Shown here: positions 41,512 through 50,038 of the stretch, in pieces
Layout of the letters: every line of letters starts with the position of its first letter
How positions within the stretch are numbered: the stretch's first letter is position 1
NCBI RefSeq assembly: GCF_004336985.1
Contig: NZ_SJUO01000003.1
Coordinates: 1 to 64,000, forward strand
Reading direction: 5' to 3'
Source of the DNA: Exiguobacterium sp. SL-9
Lineage (GTDB): Bacteria; Bacillota; Bacilli; Exiguobacteriales; Exiguobacteriaceae
Length of the DNA stretch: 64,000 nucleotides
Notes under the pieces: generated by a model
The model's input: the letters and a program-made list of their open reading frames with translations, nothing else
Databases searched by the model: none
What the model was told of the DNA's origin: nothing
Position numbers and translations under genes: made by a program

Positions 41512-41972
41512 TGCAGTTGAAACGAACCGATGATGCGGCATTGATTGCGACGTTGAATCGTCCGATTCATGAACACCATCTTCAGTTGGCGCCGACCTTC
41601 TTTGCGGCTTATGATCACAAGGCAATGGAAAGGGCATTTTCGGAAATGATGGCGCGAGACGATTATCATTTCTTCACGGCAGAGGTCGATGCTGCCGTCA
41701 TCGGCTACGTCTGTTTTCAAGAGCGGGTAAGTGAGGCGAACGCATTTCGGCAAGCGGTGCGAACGCTCTATGTGCATCAAATTAGTATTAACCCGGAGGC
41801 GAAGCGACGAGGGTATGGACGCTTGGTTATGGAAGAGGTGGAGCGCTATGCCATCGCGCACGAGTTCCCGTCCATCGAACTGGATTATTGGTCGGTGAAT
41901 GAAACGGCTGCCGCGTTTTATAACCAAATCGGCTTTCAGGCGAAGCGACAGTTCGTCATCAAGCAACTGTAA
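41508..41972 (+). CDS. GNAT acetyltransferase
   Basis: 154 residues with VHQISINPEAKRRGYGRLVMEEVERYA (acetyl-CoA loop, about 92-118) and ELDYWSVNETAAAFYNQIGF. Overlaps the preceding small membrane gene by four bases and so probably shares its SigW-type promoter. Target unknown. Confidence 0.85.
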   Translation: MMQLKRTDDAALIATLNRPIHEHHLQLAPTFFAAYDHKAMERAFSEMMARDDYHFFTAEVDAAVIGYVCFQERVSEANAFRQAVRTLYVHQISINPEAKRRGYGRLVMEEVERYAIAHEFPSIELDYWSVNETAAAFYNQIGFQAKRQFVIKQL

Positions 41973-42040
41973 AACCGAAGATTGGTCTTGGCGTACCAAA
42001 CTCACGCCACATATACGTATACGTGATGGAGGAGAAGTTG

Positions 42041-42343
42041 ATGGAAACAGTCATTTTAGTCATCGGTGTCATCGGGACGATTTCGCTCCTGCTATTCATG
42101 TCGAACCAATGGTTGGGTTATGGCAAAGGAAACATCGTCATGACGCTCGATGAGCATTACACCAATTTAAATGAGTACGTGCCGGCAATCTTGACGAAGT
42201 TATATGAAGACGGGAAATCGGCTCATTATCTCGGCGACCGAAAATTCGAGGTAGAAGGGAAACGATACATCCTCGTCGAGCGGACCGTGCCAATCGATTT
42301 TATTCCGACGCAACAGACCGTACTCATGCCAGACAAAAAATAA
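42041..42343 (+). CDS. Small membrane-anchored protein of unknown function
   Basis: 100 residues: an N-terminal helix (about 2-22) and a soluble part with HYLGDRKFEVEGKRYILVERTV. Start ATG-42041 lies seven bases after GGAGGAG. No family recognised. Followed by a terminator shared with the convergent pirin gene. Confidence 0.7.
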   Translation: METVILVIGVIGTISLLLFMSNQWLGYGKGNIVMTLDEHYTNLNEYVPAILTKLYEDGKSAHYLGDRKFEVEGKRYILVERTVPIDFIPTQQTVLMPDKK

Positions 42344-42370
42344 GCCACGCCTCAGGCGCGGCTTATTTTA
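42336..42370. terminator. Bidirectional terminator between convergent genes
   Basis: AAAATAAGCC/GGCTTATTTT with inner CGCC/GGCG; A-run on one side and T-run on the other, serving both strands. Confidence 0.8.
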
Positions 42371-43225
42371 TTTGACGGCCGGGGGACCAAACGCACCGGC
42401 ATGATAGTCGCGGAACGCTTGACGAATCTCATCTTCAGTGTTCATGACGAACGGGCCGTGGGCGATATACTCTTCGCGGATCGGTTTGCCCGAATAGACA
42501 AGTAATTTCGCGCGTGACGTCGCTTCGATGCGCACTACACTCTCACTTTCTGCCGTCTCGTCGAACGTGAGCGTCGCCACGTGCGTCTTCTCGAGTCTCG
42601 TCGCAGACGTTCCGAGCTCGACCGCACCGGCGAGGATGTAGACGAAGCCGTTGTGGTTCGTCGGGATGACGTGTTCATAGACCGTACCTTCTCGTAAGCT
42701 GACCTCACTCATCGTGATCGGGACGAGGCTGTCCATCGGTCCTGTCGCGCCGGCGACCTCTCCTGAATAGACACGGACTTGTCCACCCTCGATTGGAACG
42801 ACCGGGGCGTCTTCAACATAAACGTTTTGATAAGACGTCGTCGTCGTTTTGAGTGCTTTCGGTAAATTGAGCCATAATTGCAGCGTGTGGATCAAGTCAT
42901 CGGCGACGGCCTCCTCGGCGTGTCGGGCCGCCCAGCCCGCGTTCATGTATTGGACGTCTCCGGCGTCCAAAATCGAATGTCCGCCATGATTGTCGATATG
43001 TTCGAGTCGTCCGTCAATGACGTAGGTGATCGTTTGGAAACCGCGATGCGGGTGGTCAGAGAACGTGCCGCGTTTGAACCAGTCCTCGGCCATCAAGATG
43101 AACGGATCGAACTCGTTTTTTCGTTCAGGGGGCAGGACCCATCCGTGTTGCACGTGTGGATATCCAGGTTGTTTATAGGCGACTGGCCAATGGGTGGCGA
43201 CGTCGCGCTCGAATCGTTTCGTCAT
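42368..43225 (-). CDS. Pirin family protein
   Basis: 285-residue double cupin. The N-terminal cupin has the metal site HPHRGFQTITYVIDG (His pair near 57-59), HIDNHG and a later Glu; the second cupin starts VSLREGTVYEHVIPTNHNGFVYILAG. Bacterial pirins may act as quercetinases or as regulators of metabolism; function here is not known. AAAGGAG precedes the ATG. Confidence 0.92.
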   Translation of the reverse strand: MTKRFERDVATHWPVAYKQPGYPHVQHGWVLPPERKNEFDPFILMAEDWFKRGTFSDHPHRGFQTITYVIDGRLEHIDNHGGHSILDAGDVQYMNAGWAARHAEEAVADDLIHTLQLWLNLPKALKTTTTSYQNVYVEDAPVVPIEGGQVRVYSGEVAGATGPMDSLVPITMSEVSLREGTVYEHVIPTNHNGFVYILAGAVELGTSATRLEKTHVATLTFDETAESESVVRIEATSRAKLLVYSGKPIREEYIAHGPFVMNTEDEIRQAFRDYHAGAFGPPAVK

Positions 43226-43307
43226 CGAATTTTCTCCTTTGCACCGTTTGCTGTCATTGTCGCATAGCGAACGATGGATGCTTCCCGATTTTGCCTAGAA
43301 AACGTGC

Positions 43308-43339
43308 AAAGACAGACCGGTACATACCAGTCTGTCTTT
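43308..43339. terminator. Hairpin between pirin and lipoprotein genes
   Basis: 10-bp perfect stem AAAGACAGAC/GTCTGTCTTT with a 12-base loop. Only three T on either side, so strength is doubtful; it lies 20 bases after the minus-strand lipoprotein stop. Confidence 0.5.
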
Positions 43340-43359
43340 AAAAGTCGTTATTTGTCGTC

Positions 43360-44622
43360 TTACTTATTGAATAGGTCGTGCCAACGTTCGGCATCGGCGC
43401 GGAGCAACTTGAAGTGTGATCCTGTAAACGTATCCGTCAAATAGACATCGTCTTCGTCGTAGCTGACATCGAACGTCTGTGCACAAATCCCTTCGAAGAC
43501 GGTCAAATAAGGGGTCGGGGCCGGGGTCCCGGCCGAAGCGACAGCTTTTGAACGATCGATCGCTTGAAACACGAACTGGACGGTCTCGGCATTGGCGTGA
43601 TTCAGGAAGGATTCATCCTTAGACTCCGTGCCGAGTAGCGCCAATTCATGAGTCACGACATGCCGGCGATGGGCGAACTGTTGGCGCATTTTCGTTTTCA
43701 ACTGATCGCCGCGAAGTAACGTCTCTTCTCGATAGGTGATTGAGACGACTTGCTTATGTGGTTTCCCGTCACGGATGAATGAAAAGCTGAACAAAGGATA
43801 ACGTTCATTTGGGACGAGTGTCGTCGGGAGCGGGTTTGCTTGACGAGCCCCGAGCATGCGGTCGAAACTCGCATCTTTCGGTCGAAGGACGTCCTCATAT
43901 AACGTTTGGTCAGGTGACAAATGAAGTCCGTACTGCTTCGCGTCTTGAGACACCTCGGTTCCTAAGCCTAGGGAGAGGAACGCTTGGCGCGAAGATTCGT
44001 CAATCGGCAACATGATCGTCTCATTCGTCTCGGGTGATTCGAACGTGAATTCGAACGCGCCGTTGAACGGCATCGTCACGTGAACGAGCGTCTGCTCGAA
44101 ACCACTTCGTTTTGGATAAGGTTCGTTGCCGACAGGTTTTGCCATTTCTTCTGTGAAATGAACTTGTTCATGCGGTTGCGCGGTCCGAAGGTTGGACGTT
44201 TCAGGTGATGAGACGGCTTGTTCGCGATACGGAATGAGACTGTTCGGCAACGTGTCGATTTGTTTCACATACGAGATTGTATCGGCTTCGCACTGGACGT
44301 AGGTTTGATTCTCCACTTCAAAAAAAGTAGCGGTCGGAAAGACATCGGCTGAAGATGTCGTGATGAGCGGGCGGCTCAAAGTGACCGTCCCAATCAATTG
44401 ACGCTCTCCGTTAGGAACACGGGATAGCGCGTCCTCTGGGTAACAGGCATCAAGGACGTTCGTCCGATCGGACTCAGTCATCTCGATTTGTTGTCCCGAT
44501 GGAAGGATAGCGCGACCTTGATAGTACTCTGGAGCTGTATGTAAACGAAAGGCATATTCCTCTTCACATCCAAAAAGGATGAACAACATGGCGAGTGTAC
44601 AAAGAATTAAGTACTTTTTCAC
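43360..44622 (-). CDS. Large lipoprotein of unknown function
   Basis: 420-residue predicted lipoprotein: GTG start at 44622, eight bases after AAAGGAG, signal peptide KKYLILCTLAMLFILFGC with lipobox and Cys at about 19. The mature region is beta-rich with three further cysteines (CYPED, VQCEAD, GICAQTF). I do not recognise a family. The GTG three codons upstream overlaps the ribosome binding site and is unlikely. Confidence 0.75.
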   Translation of the reverse strand: MKKYLILCTLAMLFILFGCEEEYAFRLHTAPEYYQGRAILPSGQQIEMTESDRTNVLDACYPEDALSRVPNGERQLIGTVTLSRPLITTSSADVFPTATFFEVENQTYVQCEADTISYVKQIDTLPNSLIPYREQAVSSPETSNLRTAQPHEQVHFTEEMAKPVGNEPYPKRSGFEQTLVHVTMPFNGAFEFTFESPETNETIMLPIDESSRQAFLSLGLGTEVSQDAKQYGLHLSPDQTLYEDVLRPKDASFDRMLGARQANPLPTTLVPNERYPLFSFSFIRDGKPHKQVVSITYREETLLRGDQLKTKMRQQFAHRRHVVTHELALLGTESKDESFLNHANAETVQFVFQAIDRSKAVASAGTPAPTPYLTVFEGICAQTFDVSYDEDDVYLTDTFTGSHFKLLRADAERWHDLFNK

Positions 44623-44909
44623 GGGTGGCACTCCTTTGATGATTAACTTTCATCATTTTAGCACCATTTTTTTGTGACTTTAGTCTTAGGAAAATTAATG
44701 TGTTTTTTTAAAAAAAAATCAAAAAACCCGCTCAACTTGAACTGAACGGGCTTGTTTTACACTTATGGATATGAAATGGAATTTCATTCTCTTGAACATG
44801 TCGATTTTTGACGAATAAACCTTTGAATGGCCACGTTGTCACAATGTGACGAAACTATTTTTAAAAAAAAGTGTGGAACGAATAAGGGTTTATTTGTTTA
44901 TTTTTCCCT
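44623..44909. other. Intergenic region, no gene seen
   Basis: About 290 bases between two minus-strand genes. It holds the AKR terminator (44715-44752), long A/T runs and a perfect dyad GTCACA-A-TGTGAC at 44838-44850. No credible reading frame. Confidence 0.5.
44715..44752 (-). terminator. Intrinsic terminator downstream of aldo/keto reductase gene
   Basis: Minus-strand stem CCCGTTCA/TGAGCGGG (one G-T pair), 8-base loop, followed by TTTTTTGATTTT. It lies about 160 bases after the AKR stop. Confidence 0.78.
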
Positions 44910-45806
44910 TCAATCGACGTCGCGGCCGCGAGCTGCCTTCAAAATCTCGAACCATTCTTCACGAGTGAGTTCGATATCGAGCGCGTCAACCGCGGTCTTG
45001 ACTCGGTCAATTTTCCCAGAACCGACGATTGGCATGATCTTGGCCGGATGCTTCAAAAGCCATGCGTAAACAACCGCATCGATTCCGCCCGCTTCATGAC
45101 GATCACTGATGTCCCCGAGTTTCTCGCGAAGAGGTGCATACTGTGACTCGGTAAACAGTTGTCCGCCAGCGAGAGGACTCCATGCCATGAGCGGCATCCG
45201 TTTTTCGTGACATAGGTCGACAGAACCATCTTCGAAGTGTTTCAATTGCATCGGTGAAAGCTCAAGCTGATTCGTCACGAGTTGGAATGGCAAGCGAGAC
45301 TGGAGCAACTGCTGGGTCGCCGGCACGTGGTTCGAGATACCGAACGTGCGGACTTTTCCGCTTCGTTGTAACGTGATGAACGCTTCAGCGACTTCGTCTG
45401 GGTCCATGAGTGGGTCGGGACGATGAATTAACAGTGTATCGATTTGATCGATGGCGAGCTCTTGAAGTGAACGTTCGGCTTGATGGATGATATGTTCTTT
45501 TGTCGTATCGTAATGATTGATCGTTTGGCCTGGGTTAAAAGAGCCTGTCAGTTTGATACCGGTCTTCGTCACAATTTCGATTCGATCGCGAAGCGAAGGA
45601 TCGAGACGAAGCGCTTCCCCAAATAACCCTTCACACGTATAGCCACCATATATATCGGCGTGATCGAACGTCGTGATACCGAGTTCGATACATTGCTCGA
45701 TGAACGTGAGACGTTCCTGTGGGCTCATGTCCCATTCGGCGAGACGCCACATGCCGTGGATGATCCTTGAGAATGATAAGTCTTCTGTCAGTTCGATACG
45801 TTGCAT
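44910..45806 (-). CDS. Aldo/keto reductase (YdhF-like)
   Basis: 298-residue AKR. Catalytic tetrad residues are visible: Asp and Tyr in TFDHADIYGGY (about 43-53), Lys in VTKTGIK and His in LLIHRPDPL. NADP-binding end VGSGKIDRVKTAVDAL. Start at 45806 after GAGGAGGAA; the longer upstream frame lacks a ribosome binding site. Substrate unknown. Confidence 0.93.
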   Translation of the reverse strand: MQRIELTEDLSFSRIIHGMWRLAEWDMSPQERLTFIEQCIELGITTFDHADIYGGYTCEGLFGEALRLDPSLRDRIEIVTKTGIKLTGSFNPGQTINHYDTTKEHIIHQAERSLQELAIDQIDTLLIHRPDPLMDPDEVAEAFITLQRSGKVRTFGISNHVPATQQLLQSRLPFQLVTNQLELSPMQLKHFEDGSVDLCHEKRMPLMAWSPLAGGQLFTESQYAPLREKLGDISDRHEAGGIDAVVYAWLLKHPAKIMPIVGSGKIDRVKTAVDALDIELTREEWFEILKAARGRDVD

Positions 45807-45959
45807 GGTTGGTTCCTCCTCATTGTCTGTCGCTTTCATTATAGAGATAAACGGGAGATGCGTCACTTATCGGGCGTATGAGAAGGACACGGACCGAGTC
45901 AAACGAAAGTGATTTCAGTTATGATAGGAAAGAGATGAACTGAAAAAGAGGAGTGCTTT

Positions 45960-46571
45960 ATGAATCATTATGAACAATATGCGGGCGTCACGTTTGAGCA
46001 ACATGGGCAAGAAACGCGTGTGACCGCTTATCATCCCGATCTCGAACTGCACGGCATCGGGCGAAGTGCTGCCGTGTTCCGGATCAAAGCTACCCGACTC
46101 GTCATTAAGGTGTTTTTTCCGGGCTATACGCATATCGCGGCCGAGGAGGCCGTGATCTATCGGACGCTCGAAGGGTTGCCTCAATTCCCGGATCTGTACG
46201 AAGCAGGTCCGACTTATATCGTCATCGACTATATCGAAGGGAAGACATTGTTTGAATGTTTGATTGAAGGTATTTGGATCGACCCCGCGTACATCAAGCA
46301 AGTCGACGAGGCGCTCATGGCGGCCCGCCGACTCGGTTTGACCCCGTCCGATGTCCATTTACGTAACCTCATTCTCACGCCGGAAGGTCGCATCTATTTG
46401 ATTGACTTGGCGCGGTTCCGACAAGGGCAACAAGTCGATCATCAATGGGAGGATTTGAAACGGATGTATCGCGTCTATCGCCTTCGCTTCATGCCGAAAC
46501 GGTATGCGGAGCGCTGGTTGAATGGTGTCGCCTACTTATATCGTACGTTCGTGAACGACCCGAGACGTTAG
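45960..46571 (+). CDS. Protein-kinase-like phosphotransferase (YrzF type)
   Basis: 203-residue small kinase-like protein: RLVIKVF with the phosphate-anchoring Lys, a hinge YIVIDYIEGKTL, a catalytic-loop-like TPSDVHLRNLIL (Asp and Asn) and IDLARF in place of DFG. Resembles the YrzF/RIO-like short kinases of Bacilli. Substrate unknown. AAAGAGGAG precedes the ATG. Confidence 0.82.
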   Translation: MNHYEQYAGVTFEQHGQETRVTAYHPDLELHGIGRSAAVFRIKATRLVIKVFFPGYTHIAAEEAVIYRTLEGLPQFPDLYEAGPTYIVIDYIEGKTLFECLIEGIWIDPAYIKQVDEALMAARRLGLTPSDVHLRNLILTPEGRIYLIDLARFRQGQQVDHQWEDLKRMYRVYRLRFMPKRYAERWLNGVAYLYRTFVNDPRR

Positions 46572-46588
46572 TCGACGGTCGTTTTTCT
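46554..46588 (+). terminator. Intrinsic terminator of the kinase-like gene
   Basis: Stem AACGACC/GGTCGTT around the stop codon, followed by TTTTCTTTT. Confidence 0.7.
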
Positions 46589-46654
46589 TTTGGAGATTAG
46601 GGAACAACAGTAACGTATTGTCGTTGGATCATCATTCAAAAGGAGGAGATTTAC

Positions 46655-46984
46655 ATGGCTCATCACATTTATGCGAACGAATTGGAAACGTTACACGATT
46701 GCGTGGAGACGTGCAATTACTGTCTCGAATCTTGTCTCGAGGAACATGATGTGAAGATGATGGTCGACTGTATCCGGCTCGACCGGGAGTGTGCCGCAAT
46801 CTGTTCGTTCCTCGCTGAAGCAATGACACGGGATTCGGCGTTCGTACCGGAACTTGCCCGGGCTTGTGCAGTCGTCTGTAAGGCGTGTGCCCAAGAGTGT
46901 GAGAAACATAAGCATGAACATTGTCAGGAATGTGCGCGTGTCTGTTTCGAGTGCGCGTCGATGTGTGATCGTTTGGCAGCCTAA
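46655..46984 (+). CDS. Four-helix Cys-rich copper-binding protein (DUF326/Csp-like)
   Basis: 109 residues with 16 cysteines arranged on helices in CxxxC and CxxC spacing (HDCVETCNYCLESC, ECAAIC, RACAVVCKACAQEC, HCQECARVCFECASMC), a pattern of the DUF326 copper-storage proteins (Csp) and their relatives. Such proteins bind many Cu(I) ions in a four-helix bundle. No signal peptide, so cytosolic (Csp3-like). AAAGGAGGAG precedes the ATG. Single-gene unit with a terminator. Confidence 0.9.
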   Translation: MAHHIYANELETLHDCVETCNYCLESCLEEHDVKMMVDCIRLDRECAAICSFLAEAMTRDSAFVPELARACAVVCKACAQECEKHKHEHCQECARVCFECASMCDRLAA

Positions 46985-46988
46985 GGTG

Positions 46989-47019
46989 AAAAAGTCAGTC
47001 GACACGGCTGACTTTTTTT
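46989..47019 (+). terminator. Intrinsic terminator of the copper-binding protein gene
   Basis: Stem AAAGTCAG/CTGACTTT with nine-base loop and seven T. Confidence 0.85.
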
Positions 47020-47099
47020 ATGTGGCAGCGAATCGTAAGGTGTATTTTGAAATCGAGATAAGTATAATAAAGAAAACTTATAGAAAGTATGGTGTCCTC

Positions 47100-47612
47100 A
47101 TGATTCGCAACTGCCGTCGAGACGACCTTCAAGCCGTCTTACATATTTATAATGACGCAATCGTCAACAGTACCGCCGTCTACCATTACGAGCCGGTGAC
47201 GCTCCAAAATCGAATTGCTTGGTACGAAGAGAAAAAAGCGTCCGGACTCCCGATCATCGTGTGGGAAGAAGGCGATGTCGTGATGGGGTTTGCCACGTTC
47301 GGCCCGTTCCGCCCATGGCCGGCCTATCATTATACGGTCGAGCACTCGGTGTACGTCCATCCCGGCTACCGGGGGAAAGGCATCGGGAATAAATTGCTAC
47401 GTGAAATCATCCGCATCGGTGAAGAACGGGAAATGAAGACGATGATCGGTGGTATCGATGCCGCCAATATCGCGAGCGTCAAAGCACATGAAAAGTTAGG
47501 GTTCATCCATTCCGGAACGATTAAAAAAGCCGGATACAAGTTCGGAAAATGGCTCGACTTATCGTTTTATCAACTCGATTTGAAAGGCCCCGACTCCCCG
47601 CAAGAAGGCTGA
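47100..47612 (+). CDS. GNAT acetyltransferase, phosphinothricin-acetyltransferase-like
   Basis: 170 residues. HSVYVHPGYRGKGIGNKLLREII is the acetyl-CoA loop (about 85-105), NAVIDAANIASVKAHEKLGF-type motif follows, and the C-terminal KFGKWLDLSFYQLDL is characteristic of the Pat/YwnH (methionine sulfone, phosphinothricin) group. An excellent TATAAT lies at 47063-47068, 32 bases before the start, without a clear -35. Frame extends far upstream through the copper-protein gene, but ATG-47100 fits family length. Confidence 0.87.
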   Translation: MIRNCRRDDLQAVLHIYNDAIVNSTAVYHYEPVTLQNRIAWYEEKKASGLPIIVWEEGDVVMGFATFGPFRPWPAYHYTVEHSVYVHPGYRGKGIGNKLLREIIRIGEEREMKTMIGGIDAANIASVKAHEKLGFIHSGTIKKAGYKFGKWLDLSFYQLDLKGPDSPQEG

Positions 47613-47678
47613 CCGCTAGCTGTCGAACTTCTGAAATTGCGGTATACTGGGAACAGTGTATCGAATGGAGGAATCAGT

Positions 47679-48017
47679 ATGACAGAACTACCAAATTGCC
47701 CGAAATGTGAGTCGTCCTATGTATATGAGGATGGGAATTTGCTCGTTTGTCCGGAGTGTGCCCACGAGTGGTCGCCGAGCGAGGCGGCCGAGGCAGAAGC
47801 GGATGCACAAATTAAGGATGCGAACGGGAATGTACTCCAAGACGGAGACACGGTCACGGTCATCAAAGATTTGAAAGTGAAAGGGACGTCGCTCGTCGTC
47901 AAACAAGGCACGAAAGTGAAAGGCATCCGTCTCGTCGACGGGGACCATGACATCGACTGCAAGATTGAGGGCTTCGGCGCGATGAAGCTCAAATCGGAGT
48001 TCGTGAAGAAAATCTAA
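47679..48017 (+). CDS. PhnA/YjdM family zinc-ribbon protein
   Basis: 112 residues: N-terminal zinc ribbon [15 protein letters not shown]...CPECAHEW (CxxC..CxxC) and a C-terminal beta domain [40 protein letters not shown], the PhnA family. Despite the name it is not needed for phosphonate breakdown; function uncertain. Start ATG-47679 after GGAGGAA, with TATACT at 47643-47648 as a likely -10. Confidence 0.93.
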   Translation: MTELPNCPKCESSYVYEDGNLLVCPECAHEWSPSEAAEAEADAQIKDANGNVLQDGDTVTVIKDLKVKGTSLVVKQGTKVKGIRLVDGDHDIDCKIEGFGAMKLKSEFVKKI

Positions 48018-48053
48018 AAAAAGCGTGTTGGTCCGCGGACCAACACGCTTTTT
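48017..48053. terminator. Bidirectional terminator between phnA-like and ALDH genes
   Basis: AAAAAGCGTGTTGGTCC/GGACCAACACGCTTTTT with almost no loop; T-runs on both strands. Confidence 0.88.
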
Positions 48054-48058
48054 GCTGT

Positions 48059-49516
48059 TTATGAAAAGAATGGTTTGTATTCCCGGCGTTCGTGCATGAC
48101 GGATACCCATTGGAGCGTCGTGAACTCCTCGAGCACCCACTCGCCGTTGAAGCGGCCAAGACCCGAATCTTTTTCTCCGCCGAACGGCAAGTGCGGCTCA
48201 TCGTTCACCGATTGGTCGTTGACGTGAATCATCCCGGTCTCGACTTGGCGGGCGAACTCGGTCGCACGGTAAATCGAACCATGGACGGCACCACTCAGTC
48301 CGTATGGCAACTCATTCGAGATATGGAGCGCCTCGGCGTCGTCCTTGAACGACAGGATGACGGCGACCGGTCCGAAAATCTCATTTTTCGCAAGCGGCAT
48401 GTCGTTCGTGACACCACTCACGACGGTCGGCTCGAGCACGTTCCCGTCTGCTTTCCCGCCGACCTGGAGCGTCGCCCCAGCTTCGACCGTCTGATTGATT
48501 TGGTCGAGGATGCGGTCGACTTGATCGTGATCGATGAGCGGTCCGACTTGCGTGTCCGCTTCATTCGGGTTGCCGAACTTCAAGGCGCGAACTCGCTCTA
48601 CAAATTTTTCAAGGAATTCATCGTGAATCGACTCGGCGACGAGGATTCGGTTCGTCGACATACAGATTTGACCTTGATGGTAGAACTTACTGTAGACGGC
48701 CGATTCCACGGCACGGTCGATGTCGGCGTCGTCTAAGACGACGAAAACGTTGTTCCCGCCAAGTTCGAGCGCTGTCTTTTTCAACAGGCGTCCGGCTTTC
48801 TCGGCGATTCCTTTGCCGACCTCGGTCGAACCGGTGAACGAGATGAGTTTTGGCACCGGGTGCTCGACGATGGCGTCTCCAATCTCCGAACCGCGACCGA
48901 CGACGATGTTCAAGACGCCTTTCGGAAGACCCGCTTCTTCAAAGAGCGAGGCGAAGAGGAGACCACCTGTGACCGGTGTCGCCGTCGCCGGTTTGACGAC
49001 GACGGTATTGCCCGTCGCGAGCGCGGAGACAATTGAGCGGACCGCGAGGTGGAACGGGAAGTTCCATGGGCTGATGACGCCGATGACACCGAGCGGTTTC
49101 CGATACACCCGGTTCTCTTTGTTCGGGACGATCGAAGGCTTGATGAGGCCGTCCATCCGGAAGGGGAATGTCGCCGCTTCTTTGATGATCGCCATCGAGG
49201 CTAAAAATTCGCCTTCTGCTTTGATGCGCGTGCTGCCCGACTCTTTGACGAGCCAATCGATAATCTCATCTTTATGTTGCAACGTCACTTCGGCGAACTT
49301 CTCAATCAAAGCACGTCGATTTTGTGGCAGCATCGTCGCCCATTCGGCTTGTGCTTCTTTCGCAACGGCATAAGCCTTGTCGAGATCAGACTCGTCGGCC
49401 GAACGAATCGAGAATAACGTCTCGTCCGTGAACGGGTTGGTGTTATCAATTAATTTGTCGCTCGATCCTTCGACCCATTGGCCATCAATGTACATCTTTG
49501 TAAAATCGGTATGCAT
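48059..49516 (-). CDS. Aldehyde dehydrogenase (NAD(P)-dependent)
   Basis: 485 residues. Catalytic Cys in GQICMSTNRIL (near 281), general base Glu in LELGGNNVF (near 247), cofactor-binding SFTGSTEVGKGIAEKAG and the conserved NPWNFPFHLA-like SPWNFPFHLAVRS. The sequence style (NTNPFTDET start, YKPFFS end) fits the benzaldehyde/vanillin-type or salicylaldehyde ALDHs. AAAGGAGTG precedes the ATG. Divergent from the PadR gene. Confidence 0.93.
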   Translation of the reverse strand: MHTDFTKMYIDGQWVEGSSDKLIDNTNPFTDETLFSIRSADESDLDKAYAVAKEAQAEWATMLPQNRRALIEKFAEVTLQHKDEIIDWLVKESGSTRIKAEGEFLASMAIIKEAATFPFRMDGLIKPSIVPNKENRVYRKPLGVIGVISPWNFPFHLAVRSIVSALATGNTVVVKPATATPVTGGLLFASLFEEAGLPKGVLNIVVGRGSEIGDAIVEHPVPKLISFTGSTEVGKGIAEKAGRLLKKTALELGGNNVFVVLDDADIDRAVESAVYSKFYHQGQICMSTNRILVAESIHDEFLEKFVERVRALKFGNPNEADTQVGPLIDHDQVDRILDQINQTVEAGATLQVGGKADGNVLEPTVVSGVTNDMPLAKNEIFGPVAVILSFKDDAEALHISNELPYGLSGAVHGSIYRATEFARQVETGMIHVNDQSVNDEPHLPFGGEKDSGLGRFNGEWVLEEFTTLQWVSVMHERREYKPFFS

Positions 49517-49592
49517 ATTCCAACACTCCTTTATTTTTTCTTCACCTTAAGAAGTATTCACCTGTTTTGAAAAAATAAACCTCTCGATGCGC

Positions 49593-49663
49593 AACTAACT
49601 TGTTTTACAAAGTAGTTGCAATTGGAAACGACTTCCATTACTATTATGTATAACAAGTTAGTT
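49593..49663 (+). promoter_or_regulatory. Promoter flanked by duplicated PadR-type operators
   Basis: AACTAACTTGTTTTACA (49593-49609) and TGTATAACAAGTTAGTT (49647-49663) are inverted copies of each other with 16 of 17 positions matching. Between them lie TTGCAA (49616-49621), a 17-base spacer and TACTAT (49639-49644). One copy therefore flanks the -35, the other overlaps the region after the -10, right before the PadR gene. Confidence 0.7.
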
Positions 49664-49684
49664 TAACGAAAGTGAGGTCACGCC

Positions 49685-50038
49685 ATGGCGATGAGTCAGA
49701 TGTTGAAAGGATTGCTCGAAGGTTGCCTGTTGGCCATCATCGATAAAGGAGAGACGTACGGCTATGAGATGTCAGAGAAGCTACAAGCGTACGGGTTCAC
49801 GATGGTGAGCGAGGGCAGTATTTATCCAGTCTTACTCCGGATGAAGAAAGACGGCTGGGTCGAGACGATTCAAAAAACATTGCCTTCCGGAGGGCCGAAG
49901 CGAAAGTATTACATTTTGACGGAGGCGGGACAGCACGAGTTGCTGGCCTTCAAACAACGTTGGGCGGACGTGTCAAGCGGCGTCGACCGCGTACTCGGAG
50001 AGGGGAATGAAGATGGAACTTTCAAAAAAGAGTCGTGA
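49685..50038 (+). CDS. PadR family transcriptional regulator
   Basis: 117-residue PadR-type winged helix: LLEGCLLAIIDKGETYGYEMSEKLQAYGF, EGSIYPVLLRMKKDGWVE and GPKRKYYILTEAG are the family hallmarks. Its gene overlaps the HAAS membrane gene by 26 bases. Both are controlled from a promoter with two inverted operator copies, so autorepression is likely. The inducer is unknown. Confidence 0.93.
   Translation: MAMSQMLKGLLEGCLLAIIDKGETYGYEMSEKLQAYGFTMVSEGSIYPVLLRMKKDGWVETIQKTLPSGGPKRKYYILTEAGQHELLAFKQRWADVSSGVDRVLGEGNEDGTFKKES

Noticed and set aside
48092-49373. Two plus-strand frames of over 210 codons inside the aldehyde dehydrogenase gene
   Set aside because: Antisense shadows; the minus-strand ALDH has all catalytic motifs.
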